A DNA stretch of 10,100 bases, taken from NCBI GenBank assembly GCA_937925095.1, contig CALEXX010000023.1, forward strand, positions 1 through 10,100. Reading direction: 5' to 3'. Below the pieces are notes generated by a model that worked only from the letters and a program-made list of their open reading frames with translations, searched no databases and was not told the DNA's origin. Shown piece by piece: positions 1 through 6,282 of the stretch; position 1 is the stretch's first letter, and each line of letters starts with the position of its first letter. Source of the DNA: an uncultured Leptotrichia sp. (GTDB lineage Bacteria; Fusobacteriota; Fusobacteriia; Fusobacteriales; Leptotrichiaceae). Made by a program: the position numbers and the translations under genes.

Positions 1-180
1 AGGCGAGTTTTTGACTTTTCCTTAATGAATGACTGTTTTATATGAGTAAAATTTTTGTAAATTAAAAAATATAGTTTTCATAATTATACTTATATTTTTA
101 CTATTTTATAAGATTATCTTTTATATATTTTATCTTTATTTCTATTTTTTGAGATAGACTCCTTTTCTTTCTGTACATTA

Positions 181-212
181 TTATATAAAAAAGACTGGAA
201 AAAGTCCAGTCT
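181..212 (-). terminator. Rho-independent terminator of the molbindin gene
   Basis: A perfect 8-bp stem (AGACTGGA/TCCAGTCT, 192-199 and 205-212) with a 5-nt loop is followed, on the minus strand, by a TTTTTT-ATATAA tract (181-191). It lies 27 bp past the stop codon of the molbindin gene and is oriented to end that transcript. Confidence 0.85.
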
Positions 213-239
213 AATTTACATGATTTTTAATTAATTTCA

Positions 240-650
240 TTAAGCCATTATCATTACAGATGTTGCCTTTATAATGACTGAAGCTTCTTTTCCTTCTGCC
301 AGTTTTAACTCTTCTGCAGCTTCCTTTGAAATAGTTGCTGAAAACAATGTGTCTTCCACTTTTATGTTTACTATTGAGTTTACTGCACCTTCATTTATTT
401 TAACAACTTCTCCTTTAAATATGTTACGGGCACTGATTCCTTTTATTTCTCCAACACCTACCATGACATCAGTAGCCTTTGCTATTGCAGTTACTTCTTT
501 TCCTTCCGTTATTCCAAGTTCCTTTATTGCTTCCAACGAAATTGTAGCTGAAACTGTGTTGTTTCCGAACTTAACTTTTACAATACCATTTACAGCCCCT
601 TTGTTTATATTTATTACTTCACCCTTCATTTTATTTCTTGCACTGATCAT
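240..650 (-). CDS. Molbindin-like protein with two TOBE (Mop) domains
   Basis: A 136-aa cytoplasmic protein made of two tandem TOBE/Mop repeats offset by 70 residues: about 2-63 and 72-133. Each begins ISARN, continues KGEVxxIxxGAVN, has a central SATIS-EA motif and ends KAT-VM. Mop-family proteins bind molybdate or tungstate oxyanions as oligomers and are thought to buffer or store them; oxyanion binding here is inferred from the family. No molybdate transporter or cofactor genes are visible beside it. The open frame extends to a GTG at 695, but that GTG lies at the ribosome site itself. The ATG at 648-650 gives the usual family N terminus (MISARN...) and is preferred. AGGAGG (685-690) is then 34 nt upstream, with a perfect hairpin in between (separate entry). 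The gene is monocistronic, with its own promoter (713-741) and terminator (181-212). Family assignment is firm; the exact start is less so. Confidence 0.88.
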   Translation of the reverse strand: MISARNKMKGEVININKGAVNGIVKVKFGNNTVSATISLEAIKELGITEGKEVTAIAKATDVMVGVGEIKGISARNIFKGEVVKINEGAVNSIVNIKVEDTLFSATISKEAAEELKLAEGKEASVIIKATSVMIMA

Positions 651-690
651 TTTTATCTTACTGTTTAGAGAAGCTAAACAGTTTCCTCCT
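648..690 (-). promoter_or_regulatory. Hairpin between Shine-Dalgarno and start codon of the molbindin gene
   Basis: On the minus strand AGGAGG (685-690) is followed by a perfect 9-bp stem (ACTGTTTAG/CTAAACAGT, 660-682, 5-nt loop CTTCT), then 9 nt, then ATG (648-650). The linear spacing of 34 nt is too long for normal initiation. With the 23-nt hairpin folded, the effective spacing falls to about 11 nt. No ATG, GTG or TTG in this frame lies between the SD and the ATG. The hairpin is seen directly; its role in bringing the SD to the AUG is inferred. Confidence 0.6.
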
Positions 691-712
691 CTCACATTAT
701 TTTATCCGAAAT

Positions 713-741
713 AGTATACCATACTTTTTTTACTTTTTCAA
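713..741 (-). promoter_or_regulatory. Sigma70-type promoter for the molbindin gene
   Basis: On the minus strand, TTGAAA (-35, plus coordinates 736-741) is separated by exactly 17 bp from TATACT (-10, 713-718). Each hexamer matches the consensus at 5 or 4 of 6 positions. Transcription would start near 706, giving a leader of about 55 nt that carries AGGAGG and the hairpin. No molybdate-responsive operator could be recognised. Confidence 0.7.
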
Positions 742-750
742 ATTATGAAG

Positions 751-799
751 AAAAAATTAACAGAAAAAGGAACTTGTCTTAAAATAAGACAAATTCCTT
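751..799 (-). terminator. Terminator of the adhesin remnant
   Basis: A stem of AAGGAA plus TTGTCTTA pairs with its complement across 767-799, with a 3-nt loop (782-784). The single imperfect position (773/793) is a C-A mismatch on the plus strand but a G-U wobble on the minus strand, so the hairpin is better as minus-strand RNA. T-rich sequence follows in that direction. It lies 31 bp past the stop codon of the autotransporter tail. Confidence 0.75.
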
Positions 800-829
800 C
801 TGCCATCTAAATATAATCAGAATTTCAGA

Positions 830-1021
830 TTAGTATATCATTCTAAAACCTGTTCCTCCTCTTACATTCTTACCTTTTGTACCGTATACTCCGTTTAATG
901 TTATTCCAAATCTTTGGTTCTCTACTCCGATATTTAAGTCCGCCTTGAAGCTTCCTCTTCTGTCGTCGTTTTCTCTTCTTATGTTGAACCAGGCTACATT
1001 TGTATGTGATACTCTTCCTTT
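830..1021 (-). pseudogene. 3' remnant of an autotransporter-type adhesin gene (C-terminal beta-barrel)
   Basis: Minus-strand translation from about 1021 to the TAA at 830-832 gives about 63 residues. They contain HTNVAWFN, then alternating hydrophobic/polar strands such as GSFKADLNIGVENQRFG and GITLNGVYGTKGKN, and end GFRMIY. Amphipathic strands with a terminal aromatic residue are typical of the last strands of an outer-membrane autotransporter barrel, and similar tails end the large adhesins of Leptotrichia (from memory, not searched). No start codon lies in the frame before a stop at 1136-1138, and the passenger and most of the barrel are missing, so this is a broken gene. The upstream edge abuts an IS-like end (1029-1053) and then the glmM terminator. 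Its own terminator survives downstream. The left boundary of the homologous part is approximate. Confidence 0.65.
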
Positions 1022-1028
1022 ATTTTTT

Positions 1029-1053
1029 CTACCCCCATACTTGACAAAGAGCC
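1029..1053 (-). mobile_element. Solo terminal inverted repeat resembling an ISL3-family insertion sequence
   Basis: On the minus strand the sequence begins GGCTCTTTGTCAAG at 1053 and continues ATGGGGGTAG towards lower coordinates. GGCTCTTTGTCAA is the pattern I recall for the outer ends of ISL3-family elements. The orientation puts the element interior at lower coordinates, but only adhesin remnant follows and no transposase or second end is present. The flanking octamer (1054-1061, AAAAAATA) is the T-tract of the glmM terminator, an AT-rich site of the sort such elements use. The C-run (1032-1036) stands out from the local base composition. Identification rests on memory of the family ends. 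Confidence 0.45.
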
Positions 1054-1054
1054 A

Positions 1055-1122
1055 AAAAATAAAAGCTGTTCCAAAGTATAATCTGTAATAAAAATTATTA
1101 TTACATTTCTTTGAAACAGCTT
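1055..1122 (-). terminator. Terminator of the response regulator-kinase-glmM unit
   Basis: Arms at 1063-1076 and 1109-1122 form a 14-bp stem (minus strand AAGCTGTTTCAAAG / CTTTGGAACAGCTT with one G-U wobble, which would be a C-A mismatch on the plus strand). A second perfect 8-bp stem nests inside (TGTAATAA at 1084-1091 with TTATTACA at 1098-1105). On the minus strand TTTATTTTTTGG follows the outer stem. It starts 18 bp after the glmM stop codon. The opposite end also carries a T-rich run, so weak bidirectional action is possible, but no plus-strand gene needs it. Confidence 0.85.
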
Positions 1123-1140
1123 CTTCTTTTTTTATTTATT

Positions 1141-2502
1141 TTAACCTAAAACTTCCTGTACTTTTTCAGATAATATCTTTACATATTTATCAACTATTTC
1201 AAGCGTTTCTGCTTCTACCATTACCCTTATTAGAGGTTCTGTTCCAGAAGCCCTTACTAGTACTCTTCCCTTTTTATTTATTTCTTTTTCTTTTTCCTTG
1301 ATAAAGTTCATTAATTCTTCATTTGAATCCCAAGTTGCTTTCTTTTCTTTTGCAACAATAATATTTTGAGATTTCTGAGGCCATAGTTTTATGTCCTTTA
1401 TAAGTTCGTTCAATGATTTTCCACTATCAAGTATTGCAGACACAAGCTGAATTGATGAAAGAACTCCATCTCCAGTAGTGTTATAATCAAGCATTAAAAT
1501 ATGTCCTGACTGTTCTCCACCTACATTAAGTCCAAATTTTTTCATTTTTTCAAGAACGTATCTATCTCCTACATTTGCTCTTATAAGTCCTATTCCCTTT
1601 TCTTCCAGATACTTTTCAAATCCCATATTACTTAATACAGTAGTAACTACCTTATTGTCATTTAACAATCCTTTTTTCTTTAATGACTGTGCAATTATTG
1701 CTATTATTAAATCTCCGTCAACAATATGTCCTGTATGGTCAACTGCAATAAGTCTATCAGCATCTCCATCAAATGCAAGTCCAAGGTCAGCCTTATAAAC
1801 TTTTACAACTTCCTGTAACAGTTCAGGATGTGTTGAACCACATTTCACATTAATATTTTTACCATTTGGTATGTTATTTATAACTATTATATCTGCACCT
1901 AATTTCTGATATATTTTAGATGCAACTCTATATGCTGCTCCATTTGCCGCATCAATTACTATTTTCATTCCTTTGAAATTTTTCTTTACTGTTGAATCCA
2001 AGAAATCAAGATAAATTCTCATATCGTCTTCCACGAATTTAAATCTTCCAAGATTATCTCCAGGTACTTGATGCTTTAAAAGTTCTTCCCTGTTTTCCAT
2101 TAATTTTTCCAGTTCTTCTTCCACTTCATCAGGCAATTTATAACCACTTTGGCTGAAAATTTTAATTCCATTATCTTTTACAGGATTGTGGGAAGCAGAA
2201 ATCATAATTCCCGCATCTGCATTTAACTTTCTTGTCAGATAGCATACACCTGGTGTAGGAAGAACTCCTACGAAATCAATATTTATCCCCATTGAGTTAA
2301 GACCTGCTGTCAATGCTGATCTTATCATATATCCAGATATTCTGGTATCAGTTCCTAAAATTACTTTCGGCTTTGTATCTCCCTTTTTATTCTTTTTCAG
2401 GTAATATCCTAAAGCCAACCCTAAATCTGTAACAAGATCTATTGTTAAATCTTTATTGGCCTCTCCCCTCATTCCATCTGTACCAAAATACTTTCTTGCC
2501 AT
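1141..2502 (-). CDS. glmM: Phosphoglucosamine mutase
   Basis: Converts glucosamine-6-phosphate to glucosamine-1-phosphate in the cytoplasm, the step before GlmU makes UDP-GlcNAc for peptidoglycan. At 453 aa it is full length for the alpha-D-phosphohexomutase family, and the family landmarks are in order: N-terminal FGTDGMRG (6-13); the catalytic phosphoserine loop ISASHNP (101-107, with S104 the likely phosphoserine); the magnesium loop DGDADR (245-250); the sugar-binding GEQSGH (329-334); and the phosphate-binding RASGTEPLIRVM (417-428). GEQSGH and the N-terminal motif are typical of GlmM rather than of phosphomannomutases. The ATG at 2500-2502 has AGGAGG 5 nt upstream. The kinase gene ends only 21 bp upstream, so glmM is probably the last gene of the two-component unit, with a strong terminator just after it. 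No glmS riboswitch-like or other leader structure is visible. Confidence 0.97.
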   Translation of the reverse strand: MARKYFGTDGMRGEANKDLTIDLVTDLGLALGYYLKKNKKGDTKPKVILGTDTRISGYMIRSALTAGLNSMGINIDFVGVLPTPGVCYLTRKLNADAGIMISASHNPVKDNGIKIFSQSGYKLPDEVEEELEKLMENREELLKHQVPGDNLGRFKFVEDDMRIYLDFLDSTVKKNFKGMKIVIDAANGAAYRVASKIYQKLGADIIVINNIPNGKNINVKCGSTHPELLQEVVKVYKADLGLAFDGDADRLIAVDHTGHIVDGDLIIAIIAQSLKKKGLLNDNKVVTTVLSNMGFEKYLEEKGIGLIRANVGDRYVLEKMKKFGLNVGGEQSGHILMLDYNTTGDGVLSSIQLVSAILDSGKSLNELIKDIKLWPQKSQNIIVAKEKKATWDSNEELMNFIKEKEKEINKKGRVLVRASGTEPLIRVMVEAETLEIVDKYVKILSEKVQEVLG

Positions 2503-2523
2503 TTTTCCTCCTAAAATTTTATA

Positions 2524-4044
2524 TTATATTTTCTTATTAGTTCTTAGTCTTTGAGGTACTATTTCAGTTTTTTGAGTAACTAAAGGTAAAACAATTGAAA
2601 TTTCAGTTCCTTTTCCCAGTTCAGAATTAATTTTTATTTCTCCCTTATGAAGTTCAACTATCCTTTTTACAATTGCAAGCCCTAACCCAGTTCCACCAGT
2701 TGCTTTTGTTCTGGAATCATCTACTCTATAAAATCTGTCAAAAATTCTTCTGGCATCTTCTTCTGAAATTCCCACTCCTTCATCCCTAATCGAAACTGCT
2801 CCATTTTTTCCATCAATTATAGATGATTTTATATAGACATTTGTACCTTTTTCAGAATATTTCATTGCATTTTCAAGAAGTGCCCTGATTGCCTGCTGCA
2901 GTAAAGTTACATCTGCTTTAATTTCATACACGTCATCTCTTTCCAGATATATTTTATGCGTTTTAGTAGAAACTTCTGTATCATTGTATATCTGCTGAAT
3001 AAATTCCTTCATTTCTATTATCTGAAAATTCGTATTTATCTTTGAAATTTCCCCTTTTGCAAGGAATAGAAGTTTCTGAACAAGATTTTTCATATTCTCT
3101 GTTTCATTTATTATTGAATCTATTGATTCTTCAAATATCTCTTCGTCAGCAAATCTTCTCTTTTTTATAATTTCCGCATATCCTTTTATTATTGCAAGAG
3201 GAGTACGCAATTCATGTGAGGCATCTGAAACGAATTTTGACTGGTTATCAAAGGAATTTTCCAACCTGTCAAGCATCTGATTTATAATCTGTGTAAGTGT
3301 TTTCAGTTCATCATCTGACTTTGGCTCTACGATTCTCTGACTTAAATCATCTGTTGTAATTTTTTCTGTCGTTTTAATTATATTCTTTATCGGTTTCACA
3401 ATTCTCTGACCAAGAATAATTGACATTATTATTGCTATTGCAACTCCTATACAAACAAAAATAATCGACAGCGTATTTAACCTGTCATATATTTCTGTTA
3501 CCTGATTTATATTTTTCAGTACATAAATATTCAGAGTATTACTTTTTATTTCCCTGCTCAGCTTAAATACATAATATTTATTATTATCACTTAAAGTTAT
3601 AATTTTTCCAATATTTGTATTTTCTGTTATTTTATTTTTTTCAATTTCTTCCATCAGACTATATCCCACAGATTCATCAACTATATCATATTGGGAACTT
3701 ACAGTATTCAGAGGTACTCTACTGCCCTGTATTGTTTTAATTTCCACAAGGTAAAGATATGCCTCTTCTCCTGGATCAAAAGGCTTTCTATAAGTTATTT
3801 TCTTACCATCAAACTGAGGATTAAATTCCAAAGGAAGATTGTCATATAATTCTGAATAGACAGCTATTCTATTTAGATATCTCTTCTCTATTTCATCTAC
3901 TTTTTTTCCAGCTGCTATTTCCAAAACTTTCTTATTTTCATTTCTTAAAGTTATATTCAGCATGATTATAAAAATAGTCATTAACGTCAAAAATAGAAGA
4001 GCGTAACTCCAAGCGATACGTCCTCCTAATTTCATTTTTCTCAT
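2524..4044 (-). CDS. Membrane sensor histidine kinase (HAMP, HisKA, HATPase)
   Basis: A 506-aa inner-membrane sensor kinase that autophosphorylates on histidine and should pass the phosphate to the adjacent regulator. Layout: transmembrane helix 1 at about 10-32; an extracytoplasmic sensor region of about 155 residues with no recognised fold or obvious ligand motif; transmembrane helix 2 at about 192-212; HAMP at about 212-264; HisKA with FVSDASHELRTP (phosphoacceptor H277); and the ATPase domain with N-box LLENAMKYS (N392), G1 box DEGVGI (421-426), F-box IFDRFYR (434-440) and G2 box GGTGLGL (450-456). All catalytic motifs are intact. The ATG at 4042-4044 has GGGAG 7 nt upstream, overlapping the stop codon of the regulator gene, so translation is likely coupled. 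An alternative ATG three codons in has no better ribosome site. The HAMP-HisKA arrangement resembles ArlS/CusS-like kinases, but the signal cannot be named. Confidence 0.95.
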   Translation of the reverse strand: MRKMKLGGRIAWSYALLFLTLMTIFIIMLNITLRNENKKVLEIAAGKKVDEIEKRYLNRIAVYSELYDNLPLEFNPQFDGKKITYRKPFDPGEEAYLYLVEIKTIQGSRVPLNTVSSQYDIVDESVGYSLMEEIEKNKITENTNIGKIITLSDNNKYYVFKLSREIKSNTLNIYVLKNINQVTEIYDRLNTLSIIFVCIGVAIAIIMSIILGQRIVKPIKNIIKTTEKITTDDLSQRIVEPKSDDELKTLTQIINQMLDRLENSFDNQSKFVSDASHELRTPLAIIKGYAEIIKKRRFADEEIFEESIDSIINETENMKNLVQKLLFLAKGEISKINTNFQIIEMKEFIQQIYNDTEVSTKTHKIYLERDDVYEIKADVTLLQQAIRALLENAMKYSEKGTNVYIKSSIIDGKNGAVSIRDEGVGISEEDARRIFDRFYRVDDSRTKATGGTGLGLAIVKRIVELHKGEIKINSELGKGTEISIVLPLVTQKTEIVPQRLRTNKKI

Positions 4045-4055
4045 ACAATGTCTCC

Positions 4056-4730
4056 CTATTTAAAGATAAATCCAATTCCTCTTACTGTCTGAATAAACTT
4101 TCTTTCATAAGGTTTATCAACTTTATCTCTTAAATATTTTATATATAAATCAAGTATGTTATCATTACCTATATAGTCAAATCCCCATACTTCTTCAAGT
4201 ATTTTATCTCTTGATAATACTATTCCTTTATTCAGTACAAGAAAATCTAATAGTTCAAATTCTCTTTTAGATAAAGAAATTAATGTTTCTCCTCTAAATA
4301 CTTCATAAGTAGAATAATTTATTTTTAAATCTTCAAATTCAAAAATACCTTTGTGATCCACTGTTTTCTTAGTTCTTCTTAAAAGAGCTTTTATTCTTGC
4401 AAGCAATTCTTCATTTGAGAAAGGTTTAGTCATGTAATCATCAGCACCATAATCAAATCCTACTATCTTATCACTTATCTCATCTTTTGCTGTAAGCATT
4501 ATTATAGGTACCTGTGATCCTTCCCTTATTCTTTTACATACTTCCATTCCACTCATTTTAGGCAGCATTACGTCCAATAAAATCAAGTCATATGAACCGT
4601 ATTTTGCCATATTAAGTCCTTCTTTTCCGTCATATGCAAAGAAAACATCAAATCCTTCAAATTTTAATTCTATTTCCAATAATCTGGAAATCTTTGGATC
4701 ATCTTCAATTACTAATATTTTTTCTCTCAT
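4056..4730 (-). CDS. OmpR/PhoB-family DNA-binding response regulator
   Basis: A cytoplasmic response regulator of 224 aa from the chosen start, paired with the kinase downstream. The receiver domain (about 2-116) has the acidic pocket E9-D10-D11, phosphoacceptor D53 in LILLDVMLP, the switch threonine in MLTAK (T80) and K102 in TKPF. The C-terminal winged-helix Trans_reg_C domain (about 128-224) ends in the characteristic VRGIGFIF hairpin. The frame extends to a TTG at 4742, but the ATG at 4728-4730 is preferred: GGTGA lies about 6 nt upstream, and MREKILVIEDD is a normal family N terminus. The stop codon (TAG, 4056-4058) forms part of the kinase ribosome site. The regulated genes cannot be told from the sequence, although glmM in the same unit is an obvious candidate. 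Confidence 0.95.
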   Translation of the reverse strand: MREKILVIEDDPKISRLLEIELKFEGFDVFFAYDGKEGLNMAKYGSYDLILLDVMLPKMSGMEVCKRIREGSQVPIIMLTAKDEISDKIVGFDYGADDYMTKPFSNEELLARIKALLRRTKKTVDHKGIFEFEDLKINYSTYEVFRGETLISLSKREFELLDFLVLNKGIVLSRDKILEEVWGFDYIGNDNILDLYIKYLRDKVDKPYERKFIQTVRGIGFIFK

Positions 4731-4776
4731 TTTTTTCACCAACTTTATTTTTTATAGTTTTTTTGATTCTTTTTAT

Positions 4777-4782
4777 ATTATA
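4777..4782 (-). promoter_or_regulatory. Possible -10 element for the response regulator unit
   Basis: A perfect TATAAT lies on the minus strand about 47 bp upstream of the regulator ATG, in the only sizeable gap before it (187 bp, shared with the upstream gene's terminator). The -35 region at 17-bp spacing falls in the terminator hairpin and is poor (CTACTA), so any activity would depend mainly on the -10 or on an activator. Confidence 0.4.
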
Positions 4783-4790
4783 CACCAATT

Positions 4791-4825
4791 TTTAAAAAAT
4801 AGTAGAGTTTAATACTCTACTATTT
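4791..4825 (-). terminator. Terminator of the U32-family gene
   Basis: A perfect 12-bp stem (AAATAGTAGAGT/ACTCTACTATTT, 4797-4808 and 4814-4825) with a 5-nt loop is followed by TTT on the minus strand, extending the T-run to six. It lies about 105 bp after the stop of the U32 gene and just before the regulator promoter, separating the two units. The sequence between stop and stem holds no supportable gene. Confidence 0.85.
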
Positions 4826-4929
4826 CATAATCGTGTATTTTCCCTTTAGAAGAGTATATTTCATCACGCTTTGATTTATTTATAGATTAACTTTGAATAA
4901 ACTTAAGCATTTTTATTTAAAAACTCTAT

Positions 4930-6207
4930 TTATAATGTGTTAGTTTCTGTATCCATATCACTTTCAGATTTTCCTTCAGGTAATTTAATTCTTATTAGAT
5001 CCATTGGTCCCATTTCCAGTTCCGACTCAATAACAGCTATAGTATTTGGATGTACTACTTCCACATATTCTTCTGTTTTAGTATTAAAAAAGTTTTTCAC
5101 CTTAAATTTTATTGGATCTCCTTCAGGTCTTATCAATTCAAGTGTATCATCAGCGAAAACTCTATTTCTTATTTGAAGTAGATATTTACCATCTTCCAGC
5201 TTTTCCTTTACATTTGCCACAAGCTGATAAGTCTGACTGTAAGAATTTCCTGTATTATAGTTCTGATCCTCTTCGGTAGTTTTCCCAAGGTAGAAACCTT
5301 TTGAATATAGTCTATGACTTATTGTCTGAAGTTCCTTATACCATTCAGGATCATATTCATAATTCCCTGAATAATAAGAATCTATTGCTTTTCTATATTG
5401 TTTTACAACAGTTGAATTGTAATAGATACTTTTCATTCTTCCCTCTATCTTCAGTGAATCAACTCCTGTTTCAATAACCTTGTCTATAAAATCTATTGTA
5501 CATAAATCCTTAGCATTAAAAATAAAAGTTTCTCCCTGTTCCTCAACAATATCATGTGCACCCTTTTCTTCATGCCCTTCTGCAATTACTTTATAATTCC
5601 ATCTGCAATCCTGTGCACAGATACCTCTATTTGCATCCCTAGATGTAAAATAGTTACTTAAAAGACATCTTCCTGATACTGCCATACACATTGCTCCATG
5701 TATGAATACTTCTATTTCTACATCAGGCACCTTTTCTTTTATTTCTTTAATTTCCTTCAATGACATTTCCCTTGCAAGTATAACTCTTTTGGCTCCCATG
5801 TCCCTCCATGTTTTTACACTCATCCAGTTTGTATTATTAGCCTGTGTACTTACATGAATTGGTAAATTTGGGGCATTTTCCCTTACAAGCTGGAATACTC
5901 CCAAGTCAGCCACTATTACAGCATCTGCTCCATATTCTTCCAGTAATTTTACAAACCTAGGCATATATTCAATTTCTGAATTATGTGCAAATATATTTAA
6001 AGTGACATATATTTTTTTTCCTAAACTATGAACATAGTCTATTGCTTCCCTTAATTCACTATTTTTAAAGTTAGAGGACATTCCTCTCAAATTAAAGGCA
6101 CTTCCTCCTACGAAGCAGGCATCCGCTCCGAAATGAAAAGCTGTTTTTAATTTTTCCATATTTCCTGCTGGTGCAAGAAGTTCAACTTTTCTTTTTTGCT
6201 GTTGCAT
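4930..6207 (-). CDS. U32-family protein, probable tRNA wobble-uridine hydroxylation protein (TrhP type)
   Basis: A 425-aa cytoplasmic protein annotated in databases as 'peptidase U32'. It opens with VELLAPAGNMEKLKTAFHFGAD (about 8-29), a TIM-barrel-like start shared by YegQ/YrrO, and carries the U32 signature EVFIHGAMCMAVSGRCLLS (166-184). Cysteines C174, C181, C197 and C236 have almost the same spacing as the four [4Fe-4S] ligands of the related UbiU, so an iron-sulfur cluster is likely. The length and the C-terminal region (about 330-415) fit TrhP/YrrO, which makes 5-hydroxyuridine at tRNA position 34 using prephenate; the substrate here is inferred from family resemblance. The collagenase-like function implied by the family name is unlikely. 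The ATG at 6205-6207 has AGGAGG 5 nt upstream. It starts 75 bp after dnaB with no terminator between, so read-through from the dnaX-rplI-dnaB unit is probable. Confidence 0.85.
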   Translation of the reverse strand: MQQQKRKVELLAPAGNMEKLKTAFHFGADACFVGGSAFNLRGMSSNFKNSELREAIDYVHSLGKKIYVTLNIFAHNSEIEYMPRFVKLLEEYGADAVIVADLGVFQLVRENAPNLPIHVSTQANNTNWMSVKTWRDMGAKRVILAREMSLKEIKEIKEKVPDVEIEVFIHGAMCMAVSGRCLLSNYFTSRDANRGICAQDCRWNYKVIAEGHEEKGAHDIVEEQGETFIFNAKDLCTIDFIDKVIETGVDSLKIEGRMKSIYYNSTVVKQYRKAIDSYYSGNYEYDPEWYKELQTISHRLYSKGFYLGKTTEEDQNYNTGNSYSQTYQLVANVKEKLEDGKYLLQIRNRVFADDTLELIRPEGDPIKFKVKNFFNTKTEEYVEVVHPNTIAVIESELEMGPMDLIRIKLPEGKSESDMDTETNTL

Positions 6208-6227
6208 TTTTCCTCCTAAAATTTATT

Positions 6228-6242
6228 TTAAATGACATTTAA
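6228..6242. repeat. 15-bp palindrome in the dnaB-U32 gap
   Basis: TTAAATG-A-CATTTAA is a perfect 7-bp inverted repeat around one base, 20 bp upstream of the U32 gene start. It may be an operator half-site pair or a weak RNA hairpin, but in sequence this AT-rich it may also be chance. No other copy was noticed in the window. Confidence 0.3.
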
Positions 6243-6282
6243 CTGTCTCTTATTTATACATTTTTTTGTATACAATCATTAT

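Noticed and set aside
22..81. 19-codon minus-strand reading frame beginning MKTIFFNLQKFYSY
   Set aside because: It has no Shine-Dalgarno; a TATAAT-like sequence lies immediately before its ATG, and nothing else supports translation. The whole 1-180 stretch otherwise shows no gene.
274..714. Plus-strand open frame of 146 codons opposite the molbindin gene
   Set aside because: It is the antisense shadow of a clear TOBE-domain protein, has no ribosome site, and its translation is a Phe/Ser/Thr-rich mirror without domains.
1041..1082. Plus-strand TTGACA (1041-1046) and TATAAT (1077-1082) as a promoter
   Set aside because: The spacing is 30 bp and there is no plus-strand gene downstream; TTGACA is part of the IS-like end.
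2500..2519. Identical 20-bp ribosome-site segment before glmM and before the U32 gene (6205-6224)
   Set aside because: The shared bases are the consensus AGGAGG with its A/T-rich flanks and ATG, so convergence on a strong initiation site explains it better than a repeat element.
4868..4929. Very short frames after the U32 stop codon, before its terminator
   Set aside because: They have fewer than 15 codons and no ribosome site; the stretch is best read as a 3' untranslated region.
4937..5176. Plus-strand open frame of 79 codons inside the U32 gene
   Set aside because: It lies wholly antisense to a conserved gene and has no ribosome site or recognisable domain.
6253..6281. TATAAA with TAATGA as a promoter for the U32 gene
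   Set aside because: Only the -10-like part is reasonable; the -35 at 17 bp is weak, and the closer TTGTAT is only 11 bp away.
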